Shown: positions 36,177 to 44,863, counted from the first letter of the stretch. The stretch: DNA of 64,000 nt from Bacillus sp. ISL-18 (GCF_018613415.1 NZ_JAGGQG010000002.1:771438-835437); one strand, 5' to 3'. Translations and numbers: made by a program. The notes: generated by a model from the letters alone, not told the origin.

Positions 36177-37590
36177 TCGCCCTTATTTATTTTATGAGCT
36201 GACAAATAGTATTTGTTCCACCTGTTTAAGAAAAGTAGAAGCGAAAGTAATCATCGAAAATGAGAAAGTCTATTTGGTGAAAAATTGCTTCCAGCATGGG
36301 CGGGAGAAGGTACTGATATCGACCGATGTTGCCTATTACAAATGGTGCCGGGAGTTTATCAAACCATCCGAAATGCCTTACCGCTGGAATACCCCCATTA
36401 AGTATGGCTGTCCATATGATTGCGGCTTATGTCCGGATCATGAGCAGCATAGCTGTTTAACTCTGTTAGAAGTAACGGAACGCTGTAATTTGAAATGTCC
36501 CATCTGCTATGCTGAATCCTCACCTCAAAAAGGCAGTTTCCGCAGCTTAGATAAAATTGAATTTATGCTTGATAATATTATTAAAAATGAACGGCATGCT
36601 GATATTGTCCAAATTAGCGGCGGGGAGCCTACAATCCATCCCCAGTTCTTTGACATTCTTGATTTGGCAAAATTAAGGCCTATTCGTCATATAATGGTTA
36701 ACACGAATGGTCTTCGCATTGCGACCGATAAGGAGTTTGTGAAACGCTTGGCTGCTTATTCTCCCGGCTTTGAAATCTATCTTCAATTTGATAGTTTTGA
36801 GAAAGAAGCACTTGAGGAGCTAAGAGGAGTGGACCTAAGGGACATACGAAAGCAAGCTATCGAAAATTTAAATGAGTATAATATCTCGACGACCCTAGTT
36901 GTGACCCTTAAGAAGGGATTGAATGATCACGAGGTTGGAACCATCATTCAATATGGCCTGAAACAAAGATGTGTGAGAGGAGTAACGTTTCAGCCGATCC
37001 AAGCGGCAGGGCGATTGGAAGAATACGACCCAGCGACGAACCGGTTAACGTTAAGTGAAGTACGGCAGATGATCATCGATCAATCGGAAGTGTTTGGCCC
37101 AAAGGATATCATTCCTGTCCCATGTCACCCTGATTGTTTAGCAATGGGTTATGCGTTAAAACAAAATGAATCGGTTACGCCATTAACCGGTCTGATTGAT
37201 CCTAACATTCTCTTAGAAGGTGAACGAAATACAATTGTATTTGAACAAGATGATCATATAAAGGAAATGATTTTTAAACTATTTTCTCTGAATCATTCAC
37301 CAGATTCATCGGCATTATCCTTACAAGATCTTTTGTGCTGTCTTCCGAAGGTATCGATGCCAGGACAAATTGGTTATGATAATGTTTTTCGGGTGATTAT
37401 TATGCAATTTTTAGATGCATATAACTTCGATGTTCGTTCCGTCAAGAAATCCTGTGTTCACATCGCACACCCGGATGGGAGGATTATTCCGTTTGATACT
37501 TATAATTTATTTTACCGTGATGATAAAGAGCAGGAATTAAAGAAAATCCAGGCTGAACTTGAGGGGAAAACTTACATTCAGGCAGAATAA
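36169..37590 (+). CDS. Radical SAM enzyme, tetraether/membrane-spanning lipid synthase-like
   Basis: A 473-residue radical SAM protein. The CX3CX2C motif is CNLKCPIC (106-113), followed by SGGEPT. Before it are CSTC (16-19), Cys40 and CPYDCGLC (81-88), an N-terminal cysteine layout I associate with archaeal Tes (MJ0619, GDGT synthase) and its bacterial relatives that join lipid chains. More Cys pairs occur near residues 323-327 (CHPDC) and 391-392. Overlaps the Lgt-like gene, which supports a lipid substrate. The family call is from pattern memory; the product is unproven. Confidence 0.65.
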   Translation: MPNRPYLFYELTNSICSTCLRKVEAKVIIENEKVYLVKNCFQHGREKVLISTDVAYYKWCREFIKPSEMPYRWNTPIKYGCPYDCGLCPDHEQHSCLTLLEVTERCNLKCPICYAESSPQKGSFRSLDKIEFMLDNIIKNERHADIVQISGGEPTIHPQFFDILDLAKLRPIRHIMVNTNGLRIATDKEFVKRLAAYSPGFEIYLQFDSFEKEALEELRGVDLRDIRKQAIENLNEYNISTTLVVTLKKGLNDHEVGTIIQYGLKQRCVRGVTFQPIQAAGRLEEYDPATNRLTLSEVRQMIIDQSEVFGPKDIIPVPCHPDCLAMGYALKQNESVTPLTGLIDPNILLEGERNTIVFEQDDHIKEMIFKLFSLNHSPDSSALSLQDLLCCLPKVSMPGQIGYDNVFRVIIMQFLDAYNFDVRSVKKSCVHIAHPDGRIIPFDTYNLFYRDDKEQELKKIQAELEGKTYIQAE

Positions 37591-37623
37591 TTCTTTTTCA
37601 AATTGTGGTTAGGGGGTCATTTA

Positions 37624-37902
37624 TTGAGCAAGAATCAAAACGATGGTTCATTAAAGCAACTATGGTTGGGAATAGGGATTGCGCTGGGTATATACCTTCT
37701 GGGTGTAATATTATTAATAGCTTCTTCCACCCTAACTCTTCCTTATATGCTGTTTGCTGGAATTGCACTTATCGTCTTCCCAATCGTATCCTTCTCAATG
37801 GGAAAGAAACGCCTAGGGCAGGGGGCATTAATTGGCTTAGGGTTAAATATACTGTTATTTTCAGCGTGTGCTGGAATTTTGATAGCCAATTTAGGCGGAT
37901 GA
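37624..37902 (+). CDS. Small membrane protein of unknown function
   Basis: A 92-residue protein with three predicted membrane helices (about 13-35, 38-55 and 65-88) and a polar N-terminus (MSKNQNDGSLKQ). TTG start with AGGGGG eight bases upstream. It ends 14 bp before the flavin reductase gene and is likely co-transcribed with it. No family recognised. Confidence 0.65.
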   Translation: MSKNQNDGSLKQLWLGIGIALGIYLLGVILLIASSTLTLPYMLFAGIALIVFPIVSFSMGKKRLGQGALIGLGLNILLFSACAGILIANLGG

Positions 37903-37916
37903 GGGGGAGAAGCAGG

Positions 37917-38381
37917 ATGGATGATCGTCACTTTCGCAATGCAATGGGCAAGTTTGCCACAGGGGTAACCGTTGTGGCTGTGGAAGTCGAGGGGAGCGTG
38001 CATGGCATGACGGCGAATGCCTTTATGTCTGTATCACTCAGCCCAAAACTGGTAGTAGTCTCTATTTCTGAAAGAGCACAAATGTTAGAAAAAATGAACC
38101 AAAGCGGAAAATTTTCCGTTAATATCCTAAGCCGTTCGCAGCAGGAGCTATCGATGATTTTTGCGGGGCAGCAAAAAAATCAACAAGAGGTGAAATTTGA
38201 GCGGTTAGGCGGGGTTCCGGTATTAGCTGGTGCCGTGGCACAGATTGCCTGTGAAATTTCTGCGGCATATGTCGAGGGGGACCATACCCTGTTTATCGGA
38301 AGGGTAACGGACATCCATATCGAAGATTTTGAGCCGCTCATTTATTTTAGTGGAAAATACCGGGCTCTCGCAGAAGAATAA
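37917..38381 (+). CDS. Flavin reductase of a two-component monooxygenase (copy 1)
   Basis: A 154-residue HpaC/HsaB-type NAD(P)H:flavin oxidoreductase supplying reduced flavin to a partner oxygenase. It begins MDDRHFRNAMGKFATGV and contains GMTANAFMSVSLSPKLV and EGDHTLFIGRV. It is clearly paralogous to the reductase at 47901 (the first 20 residues differ at only a few positions). GAGGGGGAGAAGCAGG precedes the ATG; frames extending further upstream merely overlap the small membrane gene. The matching oxygenases are 8-18 kb downstream. Confidence 0.85.
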   Translation: MDDRHFRNAMGKFATGVTVVAVEVEGSVHGMTANAFMSVSLSPKLVVVSISERAQMLEKMNQSGKFSVNILSRSQQELSMIFAGQQKNQQEVKFERLGGVPVLAGAVAQIACEISAAYVEGDHTLFIGRVTDIHIEDFEPLIYFSGKYRALAEE

Positions 38382-38478
38382 GCTCATATAATAGTTTTTT
38401 ACTAATTTTAAAGCTTAAACGCTAAATAACGCGGTAAATGGTAAGGTTATTCGTAATATTTTATTAGATAGTCGGGAT

Positions 38479-38514
38479 AAAAAATACGCTGAAAAGATCA
38501 GCGTATTTTTTTGT
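38479..38514 (+). terminator. Terminator after the flavin reductase
   Basis: AATACGCTGA-AAAGA-TCAGCGTATT followed by T residues. Confidence 0.85.
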
Positions 38515-38548
38515 GTTTTCGTACAATAATGATTTTTGTTCTGAAAAT

Positions 38549-38596
38549 AAAAAATATTTAGAATATGTTGACAAGTATATTTGGCCTATGTAGAAT
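38549..38596 (+). promoter_or_regulatory. Promoter of the MFS/sulfatase unit with conserved upstream block
   Basis: Perfect TTGACA (38568-38573), 17-bp spacer, TAGAAT (38591-38596). The upstream block AAAAAATATTTAGAAT and the -35 region recur at 43793-43819 before the hydrolase gene, with only two or three differences in 27 bases. Confidence 0.8.
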
Positions 38597-38609
38597 TACA
38601 GTTAGTAAA

Positions 38610-38623
38610 AGAAAGCGCTTTTT
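38610..38623. promoter_or_regulatory. cre-like operator downstream of the -10 box
   Basis: AGAAAGCGCTTTTT keeps the GAAAGCGCTTT core of an ideal cre (TGAAAGCGCTTTCA). It begins about 14 bp after the -10 box, a position suited to repression, and is repeated at 43855 in the same relation to the second promoter. Confidence 0.55.
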
Positions 38624-38690
38624 TTACCGTTTTCACTCAGTAATTATCCGAAATCTATAAGGTTGAAATTTTAGTTTGGGTAAGCTACGA

Positions 38691-38735
38691 CTTTTTTTCT
38701 GTTGTTCTTGGTGGCCAACAAAACAACAGAAAAAG
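38691..38735 (+). promoter_or_regulatory. Long hairpin in the MFS leader
   Basis: CTTTTTTTCTGTTGTTCTTGG pairs (with small interruptions) with CCAACAAAACAACAGAAAAAG around a tiny loop. It lies in the predicted ~200-nt 5' leader and has no T tail, so it may protect the RNA or be part of an attenuator. This and the promoter are all that I see in the 419-bp gap. Confidence 0.5.
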
Positions 38736-38800
38736 TTATTCTGTATCATCACCTCTGGGTAACATCTTTGCATCTATTTTAGATTATAGGAGGTTCCACA

Positions 38801-40000
38801 ATGGCAATGAAGACAATCAGTAGAAATTTTCTTAAGTTTTTGGTTGTAATTCTTGCATTTCAAGATGTAGCTGCAGGGGTAGCAGGATCGATCATGGCAG
38901 ATATTATTAAAGCATTTCCAAACTACGACCCGACGATTGTCATGCTAGTCGCAACCTTTCCTGGATTAATTCAAATAGTACCAGCCCTCTTTTATGGAAA
39001 ACTTTCCAAAACGTTTAAGAAAAGAACACTTCTTTTTGTTGGTCTAGGTCTTTTCATCATAGGTGGTACGCTGCCAACATTTATGGACAGTCTGCCATTG
39101 ATTATAGCGATGAGGGGAGTTTTAGGGTTAGGTGTAGGGATTACCATGCCTTTATCAGTGGATGTCATTACTGATTTCTTTGAAGGCAGAGAAAGAGATT
39201 TCTTAATTGGCTTTGGGACCTCTACGATTGCCTGTATCGGGGCCATCTTTTTCCAGCTAGTCGGTGGAATTTTAGCTGATGCTTATGGCTGGCAATATGG
39301 GTTTTTAACGTACCTCTTCCCGATTTGGATCTTAGCTGTAACAATTCTTTATTTACCGGAGCCTGAAAAGAAACAGCCAATTGAATCAGCAGGAAATGAA
39401 ACTCGTGTAAAAGTGAAATTACCAAAAGCAATCTATTGGGTGTGCCTTGGACAAGTTTTATTCTCAGGACTAATCTTTGGTTATGTTACGAATATTTCCG
39501 TTGTTATTCAAGCAGATAAATTAGGAAGTGCAACTGAGGCGGGCTTGGCAATCTCTGTTTTTACTTTTGGAACGCTGCTTGCCGGGTTTTTATTCGGGAA
39601 AATCAAGCATAAACTTCCGAATTATTACTTGCCGATTGCAGTCATCATAACAGGAATTGGGATGGCGATCTGTTATTTTGCACCTTCCTTGCCAGTTATA
39701 TTTGCCGGAAGCTTAGTCGGCGGGTTTGGGATGGGGGTTGGACTTCCTGGAGTATTTACAAAGGTTACCGAGCTTACACCGGCTGGAGCCGCATCCGGAG
39801 CGGGTTTAGTTGTTGTCGGTCAAGGACTTGGCGGAATTCTTGGGCCATTTGGGTTCCAAGTAGTTCAAAATCTGTTTCATCAAGGAATTGGCAGATTCCC
39901 ATTAGCGGTAAGTGCGGCAGGTTTAGTTGTTTTGGCGCTTATCTGGGCGTTGTCAATTAGAGCACCAAAAAGTGACGTAGAGGTTCCAATCGGACAGTAA
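38801..40000 (+). CDS. MFS transporter
   Basis: A 399-residue, 12-helix major facilitator. The loop 2-3 motif reads GKLSKTFKKRTLL, helix 4 contains RGVLGLGVGITMPL, and GGFGMGVGLPGV is in the second half. Start ATG with ATAGGAGG upstream. As first gene of the sulfatase unit it probably moves the sulfated substrate or the released product. Direction and substrate cannot be read from sequence. Confidence 0.82.
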   Translation: MAMKTISRNFLKFLVVILAFQDVAAGVAGSIMADIIKAFPNYDPTIVMLVATFPGLIQIVPALFYGKLSKTFKKRTLLFVGLGLFIIGGTLPTFMDSLPLIIAMRGVLGLGVGITMPLSVDVITDFFEGRERDFLIGFGTSTIACIGAIFFQLVGGILADAYGWQYGFLTYLFPIWILAVTILYLPEPEKKQPIESAGNETRVKVKLPKAIYWVCLGQVLFSGLIFGYVTNISVVIQADKLGSATEAGLAISVFTFGTLLAGFLFGKIKHKLPNYYLPIAVIITGIGMAICYFAPSLPVIFAGSLVGGFGMGVGLPGVFTKVTELTPAGAASGAGLVVVGQGLGGILGPFGFQVVQNLFHQGIGRFPLAVSAAGLVVLALIWALSIRAPKSDVEVPIGQ

Positions 40001-40021
40001 GACTAGAAAAATAGTAATATT

Positions 40022-40066
40022 TAAAGCTAAAATAATGCGGTCATTTTTCATTATTTTAGCTTTACT
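40022..40066 (+). terminator. Weak terminator-like hairpin between MFS and sulfatase genes
   Basis: AAAGCTAAAATAATG pairs with CATTATTTTAGCTTT, but only short T runs follow; partial termination is possible. Confidence 0.5.
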
Positions 40067-40130
40067 AATTTCTTGGAATGGGATGTGAGGTTGAAAGGTT
40101 AAGCCCATGAAGATTTAGGAGGAGGATTTA

Positions 40131-42428
40131 ATGGATAAAGGGTTAAAGGTACTAAGAAAATCACCGTTTCAAAAGTTGACAGTTGTAGCTTCTGCTTTAG
40201 CTTTAATGTCAGGCTGTTCCTCTAAGATGATCACGGGTCAGGAAGTAAAAGCAGAAGTTTTAAAAACAAAGTCCAACGAACAAAATAAAACTCAGAAAAA
40301 TGGAGAAAATTCGTCTAAACCAAATATCGTCTATATCGTTTTAGATGACTCCGGGTTTTCTGATATTGGCAGCTACGGTTCAGAAATTAAAACTCCAAAC
40401 CTAGACTGGTTAGCGGAAAATGGACTGCGATATAACAATTCTCATGTCACACCAGTTTGCTCACCAACACGTGCCTCTTTACTTACAGGAAGAAATCCTC
40501 ATGATATCGGAATGTCGACAGTAGCTAATTTTGATATGGGTCCTGACTATCCTAATAAACGCGGCCGGATTTATCCTGAGGCGGGCACGATTGCTGAAGT
40601 ACTAAATGAACATGGCTATAACAATTATGCTTTAGGTAAGTGGCACTTAGCTCCTGCCCATCAAGTTACCCCTGCAGGTCCTTATGAAAATTGGCCGCTT
40701 GGAAAGGGCTTTGACCGCTTTTATGGCTTTCTTGAGGATTCTGGTGATCAATACAGACCGGAACTTATACAAGATAATAGTCCAGTAGATGTACCTAAAA
40801 AAGAAAACTACCATTTTTCAGAAGATATTGTAGATCGAGCTAACCAATATGTGACGGACCAAGTATCTGTAAATCCGGATAAACCTTTTTTCCTTTATTT
40901 ATCGTTTGGAGCACAGCACCAACCCGTACAGGTCCCTCAAAAGTATATCGATATGTATAAGGGGGTTTACGACAAGGGCTGGGATAAAATCCGTGAAGAT
41001 CGATTTAATAAGCAGAAGGAATTAGGGATTATCCCAAAGGACACCAAATTAACTGGACTGAACCCAGGTGTAAAGCCGTGGGCGCAACTTTCGGAGGAGG
41101 AGAAAAAGGTATTTGTTCGTTTCCAAGAAACCTATGCCGGCTTTTTAACGCATACAGATGAGCAAATAGGCAGATTTATCCATCAATTAAGCACTTTAGG
41201 TCAATTGGATAATACCATGATTGTCTTTCTATCAGACAACGGGACAAGTTCTATGGGGAAAAATACGGGTTCCATCAATCATACATTACCTTATAATGAC
41301 GTACCAGAAAAGTTAGCGGATGTTGTTAAACACATAGACGATATTGGAAGCGATCGAGCAGGAGCAGAATTTCCGACAGGATGGGCACAAGTAAGTAATA
41401 CCCCATTCAAATTTTATAAGGCCACAACCTTTGAGGCCGGTGTACATACACCATTGATCATTTATTATCCAAAAAAGATCAAGGATAAGGGGGGCATACG
41501 AAATCAATACCTTCACGTAAGTGATATTACACCAACGGTATATGATGTTTTAGGAATCGATTTGCCAAAGGAAATTAATGGAGTAAAACAAATGCCCCTT
41601 CAAGGGAAAAGTTTTGCTGACACATTTGACAATCCAAAAGCTTCCGGCAGGGATGTCCAATATTATGAAAACAATGGTCAACGTGCCATCTATGAAGACG
41701 GTTGGAAAGCGGTGGCCCTCCATAAGTCGGGTGACCCTTATGAAAATGATAACTGGCAGCTTTATCATACAGCGGAGGATTTTTCTGAGACTCAAGATCT
41801 CGCAGCCAAATATCCAAAAAAGCTAAAGGAGTTACAAGCGTTATGGGAGAGGGAAGCCAGGAAGTACGGAGTTTTCCCAATGACAGATATAGCAGGGGAT
41901 GGTTTTTTAACGATTCCTTCCGATTCTAACCGTGCTAAAAATAGTTTCACGTTTTATCCGGGAATGTCACGTTTGTCCGAGGCCGCTTCCCCCTTTATCA
42001 TAAATCGCTCGTATTCCATTACAATCCCAATAAATCGTAATAAGGCTTCAGATGATGGTGTTCTCCTTGCATTAGGAGGCTACGAAAGCGGCTATGCCTT
42101 ATATATTAAAAGTAATAAGCTCATTTACGAATACAACATGGGAAATGCTGTCTATAGAATTCAATCCAATAGTGAGGTACCTACTGGTCCATCCACTATT
42201 CGCTACGATTTCACGAAAACGGAAGCAAACAAAGGCATAGGTTGTTTATTTATTAATGGACAGGAAGTAGCCGAAGGAACAATTGAGCACACCCATCAAT
42301 ATAAAATTGCCTTTGAAGGGTTGGATATTGGAAAGGACACGCTTTATCCAGTTAGTTCAGAATACAAAGATGAAGGTGAGTTTAAATTCACAGGGGAAAT
42401 AGAGAAAGTGATTTATCAACTAAATTAG
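40131..42428 (+). CDS. Arylsulfatase, Cys-type, lipoprotein
   Basis: A 765-residue type I sulfatase that would release sulfate from aromatic or other sulfate esters at the cell surface. Residues 1-29 form a lipoprotein signal with lipobox MSGC (Cys29). LDDSGFSD (71-78) binds calcium, and CSPTR (110-114) is the formylglycine site, so Cys110 must be oxidised. GKWHLAP and the GVHTPLIIYYP region complete the catalytic fold. Residues ~600-765 form a beta-rich, lectin-like module usual in large bacterial arylsulfatases. GGAGGAGG upstream of the ATG. The maturase gene follows. Confidence 0.88.
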   Translation: MDKGLKVLRKSPFQKLTVVASALALMSGCSSKMITGQEVKAEVLKTKSNEQNKTQKNGENSSKPNIVYIVLDDSGFSDIGSYGSEIKTPNLDWLAENGLRYNNSHVTPVCSPTRASLLTGRNPHDIGMSTVANFDMGPDYPNKRGRIYPEAGTIAEVLNEHGYNNYALGKWHLAPAHQVTPAGPYENWPLGKGFDRFYGFLEDSGDQYRPELIQDNSPVDVPKKENYHFSEDIVDRANQYVTDQVSVNPDKPFFLYLSFGAQHQPVQVPQKYIDMYKGVYDKGWDKIREDRFNKQKELGIIPKDTKLTGLNPGVKPWAQLSEEEKKVFVRFQETYAGFLTHTDEQIGRFIHQLSTLGQLDNTMIVFLSDNGTSSMGKNTGSINHTLPYNDVPEKLADVVKHIDDIGSDRAGAEFPTGWAQVSNTPFKFYKATTFEAGVHTPLIIYYPKKIKDKGGIRNQYLHVSDITPTVYDVLGIDLPKEINGVKQMPLQGKSFADTFDNPKASGRDVQYYENNGQRAIYEDGWKAVALHKSGDPYENDNWQLYHTAEDFSETQDLAAKYPKKLKELQALWEREARKYGVFPMTDIAGDGFLTIPSDSNRAKNSFTFYPGMSRLSEAASPFIINRSYSITIPINRNKASDDGVLLALGGYESGYALYIKSNKLIYEYNMGNAVYRIQSNSEVPTGPSTIRYDFTKTEANKGIGCLFINGQEVAEGTIEHTHQYKIAFEGLDIGKDTLYPVSSEYKDEGEFKFTGEIEKVIYQLN

Positions 42429-42458
42429 GATAAGGTCTATTAAATAATCAAAGGACAG

Positions 42459-42497
42459 AAGCCAGTAACATTCAAATTTGTTACTGGCTTAAATTTT
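42459..42497 (+). terminator. Hairpin between sulfatase and maturase genes
   Basis: AAGCCAGTAAC pairs with GTTACTGGCTT, followed by AAATTTT. It may lower maturase expression relative to sulfatase. Confidence 0.6.
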
Positions 42498-42516
42498 AGA
42501 AGTGAGGGAAGTTAAA

Positions 42517-43773
42517 ATGAGCAACGTTCAAGAGCAAGATAAGGGATTTCACATAATAGCAAAACCATCAGGCCCGATCTGTAATTTAGATTGCAAATAT
42601 TGTTTTTATACGGAAAAGGAGGCTTTATTCACGGGTAACAGGTATCTTCACATGTCAGAGGAGGCCTTAGAGGAGTTTATTCGGCAATACATATCCTCAC
42701 AAAAGGTGATCGATATTCCTTTCGTTTGGCAGGGAGGAGAACCGACTTTAATGGGGCTGGACTTTTATAAGAGAGTGGTAGAATTACAAGCAAAATACAG
42801 CAAAGGCAAGCGAATTACGAATTCATTGCAGACTAACGGTACTCTATTAAATAAGGAGTGGTGTGAATTTTTAGCGAAAAATCATTTTTTAGTGGGATTA
42901 AGTATCGACGGACCAGAAAATATTCACAATCATTACAGGGTAGATAGGGGGGGAGGGGCGACGTTTAAAAAAGTTCAACACGCCTTACATCTTTTAAAAA
43001 GATATAAGGTCGAGTTTAATGTATTAGTTTGTGTAACCAGCTACTCTTCAAACTATCCCCTTGAAATCTATCATTTTTTAAAAGATCAAGGTGCAGCGTT
43101 TATTCAATTTATTCCAATTGTGGAACGATTGCCGGATGTGGAAGCAAAAAAACTGGGTCTCCGTCATGCAACACCGCCACCTGTTAATCACGCAGATTTA
43201 CAAGAAACCGTTTCCTCTTGGACTGTCGAATCAGAGAAATATGGAGACTTTCTGATTGCTATTTTTGATGAGTGGGTGAGAAATGACGTAGGTACCGTAC
43301 ATGTAATGAATTTTGAACACGCGCTAACCTCCTGGCTGGGGCTGCCTTCAACATCCTGTATCTTTGCCGAGACCTGTGGCAGGGCAGCAATGATAGAACA
43401 TAATGGCGATGTCTACTCTTGCGACCACTATATGTACCCAGAGTATAAATTGGGTAACATTTTTGATGCTACCTTTACTGGAATGATGGAGTCTAATCAA
43501 CAGCGAGTATTTGGTGAGAATAAAAAGACTTCACTTCCGAAATACTGCCAAACATGCGAGGTGCGTTTTGCTTGTAATGGAGAATGCCCTAAGCATCGTT
43601 TCCTCCACACACCCGATGGGGAACCTGGGCTAAATTATTTGTGTGCAGGCTACAAAAAGTACTTTCATCATATACACCGATATCTGAAAGTCATAGTGCA
43701 GTTGATTGAAAATGGACTACCTGCATCCGATGTAATGAAGGTTATTGAAAGACCGCTTATATTGAAAAAATAG
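42517..43773 (+). CDS. Anaerobic sulfatase-maturating enzyme (radical SAM/SPASM)
   Basis: A 418-residue radical SAM enzyme that converts the sulfatase active-site cysteine to formylglycine before export. CNLDCKYC (22-29) binds the SAM cluster. The C-terminal SPASM region has Cys residues in CIFAETCGRA, VYSCDHYMYPEYKLGN and CQTCEVRFACNGECP for two further clusters. Start ATG with GAGGGAAG upstream; a five-codon longer start overlaps that site. Adjacent to a CSPTR sulfatase, as expected. Confidence 0.92.
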   Translation: MSNVQEQDKGFHIIAKPSGPICNLDCKYCFYTEKEALFTGNRYLHMSEEALEEFIRQYISSQKVIDIPFVWQGGEPTLMGLDFYKRVVELQAKYSKGKRITNSLQTNGTLLNKEWCEFLAKNHFLVGLSIDGPENIHNHYRVDRGGGATFKKVQHALHLLKRYKVEFNVLVCVTSYSSNYPLEIYHFLKDQGAAFIQFIPIVERLPDVEAKKLGLRHATPPPVNHADLQETVSSWTVESEKYGDFLIAIFDEWVRNDVGTVHVMNFEHALTSWLGLPSTSCIFAETCGRAAMIEHNGDVYSCDHYMYPEYKLGNIFDATFTGMMESNQQRVFGENKKTSLPKYCQTCEVRFACNGECPKHRFLHTPDGEPGLNYLCAGYKKYFHHIHRYLKVIVQLIENGLPASDVMKVIERPLILKK

Positions 43774-43792
43774 TAGGCTGATTCTTTTAATG

Positions 43793-43841
43793 AAAAAATA
43801 TTTAGAATTTATTGACAAGGAAAGATTGATAGAGGTAAAAT
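43793..43841 (+). promoter_or_regulatory. Promoter of module A, duplicated from the MFS/sulfatase promoter
   Basis: TTGACA (43812-43817), 18-bp spacer, TAAAAT (43836-43841). The block AAAAAATATTTAGAAT sits directly upstream as at 38549. Confidence 0.8.
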
Positions 43842-43854
43842 TATAGATAATTAG

Positions 43855-43868
43855 AGAAAGCGCTTTAA
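43855..43868. promoter_or_regulatory. cre-like operator of module A
   Basis: AGAAAGCGCTTTAA begins 14 bp after the -10 box, the same distance and core as at 38610. Confidence 0.55.
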
Positions 43869-43961
43869 TCAGGGGGATTTACCCTTTTAACAGTGGTAAT
43901 TTCTAATACTAAAATTTTAGTTATGAATAATGAACATAATTCTGGTAACGGAGGTAAACGA

Positions 43962-44807
43962 ATGACATTTGTTGAAACCAAGAAAATTCAGACTGGAAAC
44001 TACCAAACTTACATCCATGAGGGCGGAGAAAAACCTTCTGAGACAATTATTTTTCTTCATGGAAGCGGACCAGGGGCAAGTGCTAATACAAATTGGAAGC
44101 ATATCTTACCGAATTTTAAAGAAAAATTTCATGTAGTCGCACCTGATATTTTTGGGTTCGGTCAAACCGATCATCCAAATGAATATCCCAAAAATGGCGC
44201 TGAATGGATGAGTGAGCGTGTGCAGCAAGTATTGGCTATAATGGACACATTAGAAATAGAAAAAGCTCACTTAGTTGGAAACTCTCTTGGAGGTGTGATT
44301 GCTCTTCATCTCCTAATGTATGCTCCGAATCGGTTTGATCGTGTGGTCTTAATGGGGGCTGGCGGTGGTTTAACGGAACCAACTCCAGAGCTTGCCAAAC
44401 TGGCAAACTTCCATAAGGATCCTAATCCAGTAGCCTTTAAAAACTTATTAAGCTGGTTCTTATATGATAAAAGCATGCTTGAAAATGAACTCGACGCCAT
44501 CGTGGCCGAGCGATTAGAGATGTTTTTAAAACCGGAAGTACGTAGATCTTACGAGGAGAATTTCACCAAATCACATCTTTCAGATATGCTAATCCCACCT
44601 TCTGCCTTAAAACAAATGGATCATCCAATCTTACTTATCCACGGACATGGAGACCGATTCGTACCAATGGAAAGCAGTCTTTATGTTATGGACTATCTGC
44701 CAAATGCTCAACTCCACATTTTTAAACGCTGCGGCCATTGGGCACAGGTAGAGCAAAAAGAAAGATTTATAAAATTAACATCCGATTTTTTCAACGGTGA
44801 ACTTTAA
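43962..44807 (+). CDS. Meta-cleavage product (C-C) hydrolase, module A
   Basis: A 281-residue alpha/beta hydrolase of the XylF/MhpC/BphD/HsaD group, which hydrolyses 2-hydroxy-6-oxodienoates from extradiol cleavage. HGSGPGASANTNW is the oxyanion-hole motif, VGNSLGG holds the nucleophile serine, GHGDRFVP the acid, and CGHWAQVEQ the histidine. ATG 43962 has GGAGGT upstream; the frame is open 23 codons earlier but that part lies in the leader. Paralogue at 52255. Confidence 0.88.
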   Translation: MTFVETKKIQTGNYQTYIHEGGEKPSETIIFLHGSGPGASANTNWKHILPNFKEKFHVVAPDIFGFGQTDHPNEYPKNGAEWMSERVQQVLAIMDTLEIEKAHLVGNSLGGVIALHLLMYAPNRFDRVVLMGAGGGLTEPTPELAKLANFHKDPNPVAFKNLLSWFLYDKSMLENELDAIVAERLEMFLKPEVRRSYEENFTKSHLSDMLIPPSALKQMDHPILLIHGHGDRFVPMESSLYVMDYLPNAQLHIFKRCGHWAQVEQKERFIKLTSDFFNGEL

Positions 44808-44835
44808 AATCAACATCCCATACACCGTTGCTTCC

Positions 44836-44863
44836 CTATTATTAGTAGTTTAGATAATAATAG
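44836..44863. promoter_or_regulatory. Dyad between hydrolase and GntR genes
   Basis: CTATTATTA and TAATAATAG form a perfect nine-base inverted repeat with a 10-nt centre. No T run follows, so it may be an operator rather than a terminator. Confidence 0.35.

Noticed and set aside
37605..37916. A 104-residue N-terminal extension of the flavin reductase.
   Set aside because: It is out of frame with and overlaps the small membrane protein gene, and a strong ribosome site marks the ATG at 37917.
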